Positions 1-7,719 of a DNA stretch of 47,707 nucleotides are shown piece after piece. The notes below the pieces were generated by a model. That model saw only the letters and a list, made by a program, of their open reading frames with translations. It had not been told where the DNA came from and did not search any database. A program made the translations under genes and the position numbers. Numbering within the stretch: the stretch's first letter is position 1; each line of letters starts with the position of its first letter. Origin of the DNA: JAABRT01 sp038259155 (lineage in GTDB: Bacteria; Gemmatimonadota; Gemmatimonadetes; Gemmatimonadales; Gemmatimonadaceae); contig JBBSPE010000017.1 in NCBI GenBank assembly GCA_038259155.1, positions 1-47,707 of the forward strand. The letters run 5' to 3'.

Positions 1-5
1 AAAGT

Positions 6-626
6 TCAGGGCTGGCTTGTCGGAGCCAAAGAGTTCGCTAAACAAGGTCCACCTGACAGACTCTTAGATATGTGAATTTGAATATCTGTCTTACCAGAAT
101 CTGTCTTATAAAGGACTACTGACACTTCAATCTTAGGATCTGGACCACATAACAAATAGTTTATGGACACGAAATGCACAGGAAGTGAATTAGAAACACT
201 CGTAAACCCTAATTGCTCAAACTCTACGCGAAGAAACTCCCAAACATCAGGTAGTGGTTGCGGCGTTGTTGCATAAATGCTTCCTTCGTTTTCATCCGGC
301 GTAGAAATACTACCAATGATTCTTACTTCGGGTGGGAACTGAAATACAAATGGTAAATTACTTGGCAAAGCACCTAATCTAATATGTGGTGTAATCGGCA
401 AGTCGGTGCTAATCCCTTGCAATCCCAAAATCATATTGGCATGAATCAATAGCTCTTGGTATGCACCCTCGTTATCGGAAAAGGGTTCGTCAGGACCTGC
501 TTCCTTAGAATCTTCATCTGAGTCAATTGGCATACTCGTGGAAGATACAGGGCTAGCTACTATTGGTTGACAGGCAACACCAAATGCTAGCGTTGCCAGC
601 AACAGCAAGGCTTTCAAAAGATTCAC
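6..626 (-). CDS. hypothetical lipoprotein in the A+T-rich left segment
   Basis: An uncharacterised secreted lipoprotein of 206 residues. From the GTG at 626 the protein starts with a hydrophobic stretch ending in FGVAC, a typical lipobox, so Cys19 would be lipidated. A Ser/Asp/Glu-rich linker follows, then a folded region with no motif I recognise. The open frame extends another 37 residues upstream to 737, but that part has no signal-peptide character, and a purine-rich AGAG lies just before the GTG, so I prefer 626. Base composition is much more A+T-rich than the rest of the window and matches the neighbouring ABC ATPase half, so this gene probably belongs to a different genome from position ~1860 onward. 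No function can be assigned. Confidence 0.6.
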   Translation of the reverse strand: MNLLKALLLLATLAFGVACQPIVASPVSSTSMPIDSDEDSKEAGPDEPFSDNEGAYQELLIHANMILGLQGISTDLPITPHIRLGALPSNLPFVFQFPPEVRIIGSISTPDENEGSIYATTPQPLPDVWEFLRVEFEQLGFTSVSNSLPVHFVSINYLLCGPDPKIEVSVVLYKTDSGKTDIQIHISKSLSGGPCLANSLAPTSQP

Positions 627-994
627 GGGTGTTCTCTTTTCTATTGTGCGAGCTGAGATAAACTCTCTGGAAATGTTCAAAAAGGAGAGAAGGCAGTTAA
701 GGCGTGACTTCACACACGGAAACGAGCTTGCCGACAAGGCTGCTTCTCACTTAAACGGAGTCGAGTGGGGCGACCAAATAAGGTGGACCCTGAAATCTGG
801 TTCTCGGGCAGATTTCGTGCAGCTAGGACGGATGAAGGACAAAACATCTCTTACGCAGAAAACAATTATGCAACTTCGAGTTCAAAACTTTGTTCGGCTG
901 CTTCGGGTATCTGGGCTGGAACCAAACGACTGATTGGAAATAAATAGTCCTCGCCATGATATCGTAGCTGCATAATCTGTTCTCCCCTCCCCTC
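627..994. other. intergenic region without a supported gene
   Basis: About 370 bases between the lipoprotein start and the ABC ATPase stop. Short open frames occur on both strands but show no ribosome site, family resemblance or codon pattern that would support a gene. The region should hold the lipoprotein promoter, but I see no convincing -35/-10 pair. Confidence 0.5.
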
Positions 995-2134
995 TCACTC
1001 CACTGCCACCGCGGGCGTGAGTACGCCGTTGGTGTGTCCTTTGTTGCGACCGTTGGCGCGGAATTGGCTGGTGTAGAGTTGGTAATAAAAGCCGCGCTGG
1101 GCGAGCAATTCTTTGTGTGTGCCGCGTTCGATGGCTTCGCCGTGGTTGATGACGAGAATTTGGTCGGCGTTGCGAATGGTGCTAAGACGATGAGCAATGA
1201 CAAAGCTAGTACGCCCACTCATCAAGCGCAGCATCGCCTCCTGAATATGTTGCTCGGTGCGTGTGTCCACGCTGCTCGTCGCCTCGTCCAGAATCAGAAT
1301 ACTCGGGTCCGCCAAGATGGCACGTGCAATGGCCAACAACTGCCGCTGCCCCTGGCTGAGATTGTTCGCTCGCTCCGAAAGGGGCGTGTCGTAGCCTTGG
1401 GGAAGGCGCTGGACAAAGGGATCGGCATTGGCAAGCGTGGCAGCCGTCCTTACTTCTTCATCCGTTGCGTCCAAGCGCCCATAGCGAATATTCTCCATCA
1501 CCGTGCCCGCAAAGAGAAAGGTATCCTGCAAGACAAGGCCCACCTGACGACGTAGATCGTCTAGCTTGAGCGTGCGAATATCGTGCCCATCCAGGTTGAT
1601 TTGACCCGAGTCAATGTCATAGAAGCGGGTCAGCAGATTGACGATGGTCGTCTTGCCTGCGCCCGTGGGTCCCACCAGCGCAATAATCTGCCCCGGCTTG
1701 GCATGAAAGCTGATATGCGCTAACACAGGCACGCCTGCTTCATAGGAGAAACTGACATCCTCAAAAAGCACATCGCCGCCAATGCGCGCCAGCGGCTTGG
1801 CATCGGGTGCATCCTCCAAGCGCGGTTGCTCGTCGAGAATGGCAAAGACGCGTTCGGCCCCCGCCACCACGTCCATGACGAACGGGTTGCGGAGGTCGGG
1901 CACGACCAGACCGAGCGCGAACGATCGGCCGCTGACGAGGGAGCGGGCCACCACGTTCGGCCGGTAGCCGAGGGCTTCGGCGGCCGCGAGGACGCGCTCG
2001 CGTGTGGCAGCGGCGACTCGTGCCTTGGGGTGTTGCCCCAGCACAAGCGAGGCCGTCGGCTGGGAGACTCCAGCACGGGCGGCGACATCTCGGATGGTGA
2101 CGCGGGGGGAGACCGGTGTGTTCGGCGAGGTCAT
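995..2134 (-). CDS. chimeric ORF: LacI-family N-terminus fused to ABC exporter ATPase
   Basis: A 379-residue open frame made of two unrelated halves. Residues 1-92 are a LacI-family regulator: the helix-turn-helix (TIRDVAARAGVSQPTASLVL), the hinge (NVVARSLVSGRS) and the start of the sugar-binding domain (GLVVPDLRNPF). From about residue 94 it becomes the ATPase domain of an ABCB/MsbA-type exporter. That half has Walker A GPTGAGKT (155-162), Q-loop Gln203, signature LSQGQ (259-263), Walker B ILILDEATSS and an H-loop IAHRLST. The exporter's membrane domain and most of the repressor's effector domain are missing, so neither protein would work as usual. The switch coincides with a change in base composition. 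I read it as an assembly chimera, or less likely a real recombination. The ATG at 2134 is the repressor's natural start. Confidence 0.75.
   Translation of the reverse strand: MTSPNTPVSPRVTIRDVAARAGVSQPTASLVLGQHPKARVAAATRERVLAAAEALGYRPNVVARSLVSGRSFALGLVVPDLRNPFVMDVVAGAERVFAILDEQPRLEDAPDAKPLARIGGDVLFEDVSFSYEAGVPVLAHISFHAKPGQIIALVGPTGAGKTTIVNLLTRFYDIDSGQINLDGHDIRTLKLDDLRRQVGLVLQDTFLFAGTVMENIRYGRLDATDEEVRTAATLANADPFVQRLPQGYDTPLSERANNLSQGQRQLLAIARAILADPSILILDEATSSVDTRTEQHIQEAMLRLMSGRTSFVIAHRLSTIRNADQILVINHGEAIERGTHKELLAQRGFYYQLYTSQFRANGRNKGHTNGVLTPAVAVE
1844..1864. other. chimera junction (LacI half / ABC half)
   Basis: The codons for AGAERVF fit both parents: LacI proteins have a VVxGxE segment after the first beta-strands, and exporter ATPases have a conserved AERVFAILDE just before the nucleotide-binding domain. 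Sequence to the left is less G+C-rich than sequence to the right. The shared codons give a short identical stretch where two contigs could have been joined. Confidence 0.65.
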
Positions 2135-2167
2135 GGCGGGAGAGCTGAAGCGAGCTGCAGCGTGATG

Positions 2168-2198
2168 CTAATACGTATTGGCAAGCCGGAAATGTCAA
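2168..2198 (-). promoter_or_regulatory. promoter and palindromic operator of the LacI-type gene
   Basis: Upstream of the ATG at 2134, the minus strand carries TTGACA at 2198-2193 and TATTAG at 2173-2168, 19 bases apart. A perfect 10-base palindrome AATACGTATT at 2170-2179, with the central CG typical of LacI-family operators, overlaps the -10 element. This suggests autorepression, and the divergent gene at 2242 could be controlled by the same site. The motif is seen directly; its role is inferred. Confidence 0.5.
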
Positions 2199-2241
2199 GC
2201 ACTTCCTATCTTTTGGCCGTAGCCTCCTGCCAGTTTGCGGC

Positions 2242-3078
2242 ATGCGCGCGCCCGCAGCCGACCCTTCCCGCCCTCGTCCTCCGGCCGATCCGTTTTCCCG
2301 GAAGCGGCTCGTCCGGCCCGGCCGCCGCCTGGTACTCGCGCTCTCCCGGGCGTCCATGGTCGCCCTGGTGATCGTGGTGACGGTCGGCGCTTCAATCCTC
2401 TCGCCCATCGGCTCCCGAAGGACCGCCCGAGACGTGGCCAGCCGAGAGGTGGAGGCGCTTCTCGCGCCCGGCGAGTCGATTGTCGCCCAGGCCTTCGCCT
2501 CGCAGCGGCGCCCGGCCGATCTCTGGCGTCTGTCGCACGGCGTGCTCGTGGCGACGGACCGACGGCTGCTCTATCTGGCCGTTCCGCCCCGCACCATGCT
2601 GCAACCCGCCGACGACGGGCCACCTGAGCTCTATGTGGAGCGGTGGCAGTACGATGCTGCGTTTGCTTCGTCCCTTTCAGAAAGCGACGGTGGTGCCGAT
2701 CGATTCCAGCTGCAGACGCCAGCGCGATCCGTCGTGCTTCGCGTGAACGAGGAAGACCGGGACGCCGCCGCAACAATCCAGCGCATCGCGGTGGCCGAGC
2801 GCCAGCGGGCCGAAGCGGTGGCGGAGCAGCTGCGCCGCAGCAACGACTCACCGGTGCGCCCGCAGCGCTACACGACCCACGTGGTCCGGCGCGGCGAGAC
2901 GCTCACCGGGATTGCGGTGCAGTACAGCACAAGTGTGGATGTGCTGCGACAGCTCAACAGGCTGACGGGCGACAATGTGCGGGCGGGCGAACGACTGCGT
3001 GTTCCGGAACCGCGCCCCATCGGCGATCCGTTCGCGCCGAATTCCGCGACCGACTCGCTGACCGCTCCGCGCTACTGA
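2242..3078 (+). CDS. membrane protein with PH-like domain and C-terminal LysM
   Basis: A 278-residue protein with a basic, proline-rich N-terminus and one membrane segment at about 38-56. A region at 70-170 contains the strand pattern GVLVATDRRLLYL seen in bacterial PH-like (bPH) domains. An Ala/Glu/Arg-rich helix follows (172-200), then a clear LysM domain at 211-254 (HVVRRGETLTGIAVQYSTS to AGERLRVP). LysM domains bind peptidoglycan glycan chains, so the C-terminus should be periplasmic and attach to the cell wall. The PH-like assignment is from pattern only. It is divergent from the LacI-type gene and its 3' end overlaps the convergent deoxyhypusine-synthase-like gene by 7 bases. The ATG at 2242 lacks a good ribosome site, so the start is not certain. 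Confidence 0.75.
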   Translation: MRAPAADPSRPRPPADPFSRKRLVRPGRRLVLALSRASMVALVIVVTVGASILSPIGSRRTARDVASREVEALLAPGESIVAQAFASQRRPADLWRLSHGVLVATDRRLLYLAVPPRTMLQPADDGPPELYVERWQYDAAFASSLSESDGGADRFQLQTPARSVVLRVNEEDRDAAATIQRIAVAERQRAEAVAEQLRRSNDSPVRPQRYTTHVVRRGETLTGIAVQYSTSVDVLRQLNRLTGDNVRAGERLRVPEPRPIGDPFAPNSATDSLTAPRY

Positions 3079-4058
3079 CCGAGCACGAGCGCGAACACGA
3101 GCGGCGCCACGATCGACGCGTCCGACTCGATGATGAACTTGGGCGTATCCGCACCCAGCTTGCCCCACGTGATCTTTTCGTTGGGCACCGCGCCGGAGTA
3201 CGAGCCGTAACTCGTGGTGCTGTCGCTGATCTGGCAGAAGTAGCCCCACAGCGGCACGCTGGTGCGCTGCAGATCCTGATGCAGCATGGGCACCACGCAA
3301 ATGGGAAAGTCGCCCGCGATACCGCCGCCGATCTGAAAGAACCCGATGGTGGTGTCCTTCGTGGTCTCCGTGTACCACTCGGCGAGCCACATCATGTATT
3401 CGATGCCGGAGCGCACGGTGTGCACGTTCTTGATGTTGCCATCGATCACGTGCGACGCGAAGATGTTGCCGAGCGTGGCGTCTTCCCAGCCCGGTACGAT
3501 GATGGGCAGATCGGCTTCAGCCGCCGCGAGCAGCCACGAGTTCTTCGGGTCGATCTGATAGAACTCCTCGAGCGCGCCACTCCGCAGCATGCGATACATG
3601 AACTCATGCGGGAAGTAACGCTCGCCGGCCTGGTCCGCCGCCGTCCACTGCGCGAGGATCGCCTTCTCGATGCGACGAATCGCCTCTTCCTCGGGGATGC
3701 AGGTGTCCGTCACGCGATTGAGGTGGCGGGCGAGCAATGCCTCCTCGTCAGCGGGCGTAAGGTCCCGGTAATTGGGCACGCGCACGTAGTGATCGTGCGC
3801 CACGAGGTTGAACACGTCCTCCTCGAGGTTCGCCCCGGTGCACGTGATCGCATGCACCTTGCCCTGCCGGATCATCTCGGCCAAAGACAGCCCGAGTTCG
3901 GCGCTGCTCATCGCGCCGGCGAGCGTGACCATCATTTTCCCGCCGGCGTCGATGTGACGGGTGTAGCCGTCAGCGGCATCGATGAGCGCCGCCGCGTTGA
4001 AGTGGCGGAAATGATGACGGAGAAACGCCGAGACCGGCGCGTTCGCAGACTGTGTCAT
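3072..4058 (-). CDS. deoxyhypusine synthase-like protein
   Basis: A 328-residue member of the deoxyhypusine synthase fold, about the usual length. In eukaryotes and archaea the enzyme transfers the aminobutyl group of spermidine to a lysine of eIF5A. Bacteria lack eIF5A, and some bacterial relatives make homospermidine instead. Seen here: N-terminal helices, the NAD-binding segments TLAGAMSSAELG and FQIGGGIAGDFPI, and near the C-terminus SYGSYSGAVPNEKITWGK. Lys300 in TWGK matches the position of the catalytic lysine of the human enzyme, so an aminobutyl-enzyme intermediate is possible. The open frame runs 28 residues further upstream to 4142, but family similarity begins at the ATG at 4058. 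A polyamine role is likely; the exact substrate is unknown. Confidence 0.85.
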   Translation of the reverse strand: MTQSANAPVSAFLRHHFRHFNAAALIDAADGYTRHIDAGGKMMVTLAGAMSSAELGLSLAEMIRQGKVHAITCTGANLEEDVFNLVAHDHYVRVPNYRDLTPADEEALLARHLNRVTDTCIPEEEAIRRIEKAILAQWTAADQAGERYFPHEFMYRMLRSGALEEFYQIDPKNSWLLAAAEADLPIIVPGWEDATLGNIFASHVIDGNIKNVHTVRSGIEYMMWLAEWYTETTKDTTIGFFQIGGGIAGDFPICVVPMLHQDLQRTSVPLWGYFCQISDSTTSYGSYSGAVPNEKITWGKLGADTPKFIIESDASIVAPLVFALVLGQ

Positions 4059-4160
4059 GATCAGGACGGAAGACGGAGCATCAGGGCGCACATCGCGCCG
4101 ACCAGGGCGGCATCGGACCACGCGTCGCGCACGCGCGCACATCCGGCGTCGCCGCGCAAT

Positions 4161-6053
4161 CTAGCGCAGCGGCTCGCCGGATGGCGCCACGTCGGGCGCT
4201 GGTGCGGCCTCGTGAGGCTGGCCGGCGAGCCACGGGTCCGGGTCGCCGGTACCGGCCTGAGCCTGAGGCGCGTCGTGTCCGCGGCGCGTCATCGAGCTGC
4301 GCAGCGCAAGCCAACTCGCACCGCCAGCGAGCGCAATCGCCAGCGGTCCGTAGCCGTTGAGCAGTGCCAGAAACGCGAGCAGCATGCACACAAACGCGAC
4401 GCCGCGAGGGCTGGCGCCCGACATCGACCGTGGCGACACGGTTGACTCGGAAATGCCGCCGGCGTGCCGCCCGAGGTGCGCGGGGGCGAGCGGCAGCGCG
4501 CCGGCTACGAAGGCCGCCGCACCAGCGAGCTCGCCGGCGATCACGGGAACGGACTCGTGCTGCAGCGCGGCCCGCGCCTCCGCTCGCGCGCTTGATTCCT
4601 GCAAGAGCGAGAGTCCGATGCGCACGGGAACAAGCAAGGAATCGCCTCGGCGGTCGCTCGTGCGCAATCCGGCGGCGGCCGGAGCGGAGTCATGGTGCGG
4701 ACTCTCCGCGTGCGCACCCTCCACCAGCGTGCGCAGCACTGCGCCGGCGACATCGGACTCAGACAGCCCCAGCTTCGCCAGCAATCGCACGGCGACATCG
4801 AGGCGGCCCGCGCAGAGCGCTTCGAGCAGGCGTGCGCGCGTGGCCGCCGGTTCGGGCACGCCGCTATTCCCGCTCGCGCTGCCCATTGACGTATTGCCCC
4901 CGAGAGGCCGGTCCACTGTCGGCCCCTCCGCGGTCGCAACCTCGCCGGGACGCGAGTCCACGGGGGGGTGCGCCAATGGCGGCGTCACCCGCCACCGTCC
5001 GTCCTCGCTCACCTGCGCGTCGAGCCCCGGCATGCCGCGCACGCTCACCGGCGTGGCGTGGCTCGCTCGGGCGCGAATCACGCCGTCTTCCCCGAAGCCG
5101 GGCGTGCGTTCGAGCAGTTGGAGCAGATCGGTCAGCACACTGCGCACTGCGGCCACCTGTGACGGCTGCGCAGACCGGTCGAGAATGCCACCGGCGGTGA
5201 TGGCACGCAGGAGGGCGCGCACGTCACGCTGCAGGTCGTCCGCCGAGGAATCAGCCAGCCTGGCGCCCAGTCGGTGCATCGCACGCGTGAGCGGTGCGAG
5301 CACAGGGCCCGGCTCATCGGCGGGCGGGGTGGCCGCGCCGGCGCTGAGCGCGTCCCTGGGGTCGCCCGCCTGTGGGTCTGCCTCGCGTATCGCCTCAGCG
5401 TGCGCCGCCGTGATGGCCTGTCGCGCCCACGCGAGCACGGACGATCCCGGCGTCGCCTCGAGCAACGAGGCCAGCAGGCCGCGCGCCCCGCGAAGATCAC
5501 CCGAACGGGCTGTCAGCACCGCCTGCCACGCCAGCAACACGGTGTCGCCATTTCGCCGGGCGAGTGCCCCGCTGAGGGCGGTGCGTGCGCCGGCCGAATC
5601 GCCCTGCGCGCTGCGGGTCACGGACCGGAGGAACAGCAGGGCCACGGACGCCCCACGCCGCCTCAGCGCCTGATCGAGCACGCGTTCAGCCTCGCCCGGC
5701 AGGCCGAGCAGCGCCAGCGCCGCCGCACGCAGATACCAGCCGCTCTCCGTGCGTTCCGCTCCCGTCCAGGCGTCATCGAGCGCGGCGAGCGACTCGCCGG
5801 CCGCACCGCGCACCAGTGAGGCCCGCGCGCGCTCCAGCAGGTCGGCGAGCGCCGGCGCCGAGGGCAGCGTCCGGGCGACCAACTCGTCGCCGCCCGCCGC
5901 CAGCAGGCCAAACAGATCCAGGCCAGCTCTCGAGAGGTCTGCGGACGTCGAGTCGGCAGCGCCCGCGATGCGCGGCACCGGGCGAACCGACGTCACCTCG
6001 CGCGGTGCGCCAGGCACACTCGGCGGAATCGAGTCGGGCGGGCGCAGCGGCAT
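4161..6053 (-). CDS. TPR-like membrane protein of unknown function
   Basis: A 630-residue protein rich in Ala, Leu, Arg and Gly. Residues about 65-210 form helical repeats with the small-residue spacing of tetratricopeptide repeats (for example GESLAALDDAWTGAERTESG and LGLPGEAERVLDQALRRRG). A low-complexity, Pro/Gly/Ser-rich middle follows, then another helical block at about 410-450. The end has two hydrophobic segments at about 551-584 and a short polar tail, so it is probably anchored in the inner membrane by its C-terminus. No catalytic motif is visible. TPR regions usually bind proteins, so a scaffolding role is plausible but unproven. The 438-residue frame on the other strand (4357-5673) is its shadow. 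The start at 6053 has no clear ribosome site. Confidence 0.7.
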   Translation of the reverse strand: MPLRPPDSIPPSVPGAPREVTSVRPVPRIAGAADSTSADLSRAGLDLFGLLAAGGDELVARTLPSAPALADLLERARASLVRGAAGESLAALDDAWTGAERTESGWYLRAAALALLGLPGEAERVLDQALRRRGASVALLFLRSVTRSAQGDSAGARTALSGALARRNGDTVLLAWQAVLTARSGDLRGARGLLASLLEATPGSSVLAWARQAITAAHAEAIREADPQAGDPRDALSAGAATPPADEPGPVLAPLTRAMHRLGARLADSSADDLQRDVRALLRAITAGGILDRSAQPSQVAAVRSVLTDLLQLLERTPGFGEDGVIRARASHATPVSVRGMPGLDAQVSEDGRWRVTPPLAHPPVDSRPGEVATAEGPTVDRPLGGNTSMGSASGNSGVPEPAATRARLLEALCAGRLDVAVRLLAKLGLSESDVAGAVLRTLVEGAHAESPHHDSAPAAAGLRTSDRRGDSLLVPVRIGLSLLQESSARAEARAALQHESVPVIAGELAGAAAFVAGALPLAPAHLGRHAGGISESTVSPRSMSGASPRGVAFVCMLLAFLALLNGYGPLAIALAGGASWLALRSSMTRRGHDAPQAQAGTGDPDPWLAGQPHEAAPAPDVAPSGEPLR

Positions 6054-6138
6054 TCAGTTGAGTCTCGGCCGCTCGGTCGCCGTTCTTGAGCTGGTACGCA
6101 CTGTCACCCTGGGACTGGGCAGGTGATCGCGTCGCGCC

Positions 6139-6408
6139 TCAGACCAACGCGTCCACCAGCGCGTCCTGCAGCGACACCGGGCTGTAGTGGGCGTAGTCCG
6201 GGTGCTGCCGAAAGGCGCGGCCATCGGCGTCGAGCACCAGCCGGCGTCTCGTGCCCGTGTGCTCGTACAGTCGGAGCGCACCCACATCGTCGGGGCCGTC
6301 CACGAACCCCACGAACCAGAAGGCGCTGGCCGCATCGCGGGCGGCCTCACCGTACTCTCGGATGAGCGCGCGTTCCAACGGAATCCAATCGGGCGGACGA
6401 AAGACCAT
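6139..6408 (-). CDS. small conserved-looking hypothetical protein
   Basis: An 89-residue protein starting at the ATG at 6408. The longer frame to 6627 is poorly coding and overlaps the stop of the esterase gene, so I did not use it. The sequence begins MVFRPPDWIPLERALIREYG and contains FWFVGFVDGPDDVGALRLYEH, with alternating hydrophobic strands in the middle. It is compact and soluble, with no signal peptide, membrane segment or known motif. It lies between the TPR protein and the esterase, all on the same strand. Function unknown. Confidence 0.6.
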   Translation of the reverse strand: MVFRPPDWIPLERALIREYGEAARDAASAFWFVGFVDGPDDVGALRLYEHTGTRRRLVLDADGRAFRQHPDYAHYSPVSLQDALVDALV

Positions 6409-6472
6409 GTGTCGTGACTGAGGGAATGTGTTGTTGGAGGGACGCCTGCAACGGCCCCTCGTCACGTCCTCG

Positions 6473-7642
6473 TCACGCCAGCGGCATTGATGTTTGATTG
6501 GTTGAACTGTCGGCGTGGGGTGGCGTCGACTCGGGCGTGCCGTGCGACGTTGCCGAACGGGCGAAGGGCACCCCCGCGTGGCGCGTGCTGGCTGGCACAT
6601 GCTCGCGTACGAAGGCTCCCGCCGCATCGAGCGACTCGCGCGCCTCCGGCAGGAATCCTGTGAGAAACTGCCAGACGTGCGGTACGCCGGTCCACGCTCG
6701 GCAACTCACCGTCACCCCCGCCTGTTGCGCACGTTCCGCGAGTCGCAAGCCGTCGTCGCGCAGCAGCTCCTCGGCGCTCACGTGGACGCAGAGCGGCGGA
6801 AGTCCGGTCAGGTTGGCGTAAAGCGGCGAGACGCCCGGGTCGTCGGTCGCCCACGCGCCGGCATACATGCCAGCGGCTGCCTTGAGCTGCGACGGCACGA
6901 ACATGGCGCAGCGCTCGATGTTCTCCGCAATCGATGCGCCGGTGCATGCAAGATCCGTCCACGGACTGAAGGCGACGATCGCCCCGGGCGTTGGCAGTCC
7001 AGCGTCGGCGCATGCCAACGCCGCTGAGAGCGCGAGTCCGCCGCCGGCGGAATCGCCAACGAACACCACGTTCTCTGGCGCGAGCCCATGCGTGTCGAGC
7101 ATCCACTGCCAGCTGCGGAGCACATCGTCGCGACCGTGCGGAAACGGATGCTCCGGCGCCAAACGATAGTCGGGTACGACCACCAGCGCATTCCACTCCC
7201 GCGCGATGCGCGCCGCGAGTGGTCGGTGTGTCGCGGGAGAACACGCAATGAATCCACCACCGTGCACATACAGCACGGCGCGCTCCGCCACCGCCTCGTT
7301 GTTCGCGGATGCAGACGCGCGTGTTCCATTTGGCGCCGGCGCCGTCAGCAGCTCGTGAGCGTGCGTGTCGAGCTGCACGAGCGTGCGCGAGATCGCGGGC
7401 GTGATCGCGCGGCGCATCCACAGCGGTCGGCCGATGTTCGCACGCGTCCACAAGACGTCAACCGGTCGATTCGCGTGGCGCTTGAATCGCCAGCGCACCG
7501 CCAGATCCGTCAGGCGCAAGCGCCAATGCCATTGGGAAGATTCGGAATCCGACACGCGAGAGGGCTTTGGGCGTGATCGTGATGCAATCGCAGTGAACGG
7601 GACGTGCGAACGTGTAGGGGTATACCCGATGGGTGTGACCAC
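6473..7642 (-). CDS. alpha/beta-hydrolase, hormone-sensitive-lipase (HSL) family esterase
   Basis: A 389-residue (from GTG 7642) carboxylic-ester hydrolase. It shows the oxyanion-hole motif HGGGF (127-131), the family motif DYRLAPEHPFP, and the nucleophile elbow GDSAGGG with Ser198. The acid residue lies in EELLRDDG (Asp296 or Asp297), and the histidine is His322 in GVPHVWQ, giving a full catalytic triad. These enzymes hydrolyse short-chain acyl esters in the cytoplasm; the natural substrate cannot be told. The first ~40 residues are basic and unlike the family core, so the true start could be further in, but no better start codon with a ribosome site is visible. The last ~40 residues form a Ser/Thr/Pro-rich tail beyond the usual family end. 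Confidence 0.88.
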   Translation of the reverse strand: MVTPIGYTPTRSHVPFTAIASRSRPKPSRVSDSESSQWHWRLRLTDLAVRWRFKRHANRPVDVLWTRANIGRPLWMRRAITPAISRTLVQLDTHAHELLTAPAPNGTRASASANNEAVAERAVLYVHGGGFIACSPATHRPLAARIAREWNALVVVPDYRLAPEHPFPHGRDDVLRSWQWMLDTHGLAPENVVFVGDSAGGGLALSAALACADAGLPTPGAIVAFSPWTDLACTGASIAENIERCAMFVPSQLKAAAGMYAGAWATDDPGVSPLYANLTGLPPLCVHVSAEELLRDDGLRLAERAQQAGVTVSCRAWTGVPHVWQFLTGFLPEARESLDAAGAFVREHVPASTRHAGVPFARSATSHGTPESTPPHADSSTNQTSMPLA

Positions 7643-7664
7643 CTGAACGCGTTAAGTATACCGG
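7618..7664. promoter_or_regulatory. two GTATACC-containing sites in the divergent interval
   Basis: A perfect palindrome GGGTATACCC lies at 7618-7627, and a second GTATACC occurs about 38 bases to the right, between the divergent esterase and reductase genes. They could be operators for the pair. The first site falls inside the esterase frame if its GTG at 7642 is used, so the evidence is weak. Confidence 0.25.
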
Positions 7665-7719
7665 TGATCCGGCACAATTACGCGAACCGGCGGAGCAGAT
7701 ATCCGTCCAGGAGGGTGGC

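Noticed and set aside
2643..4445. 600-residue plus-strand open frame
   Set aside because: It is Arg/His-rich and without motifs; it is the shadow of the LysM and deoxyhypusine-synthase-like genes in high-GC DNA.
4357..5673. 438-residue plus-strand frame
   Set aside because: Ser/Arg/Ala-rich reverse reading of the TPR-like gene; no family features.
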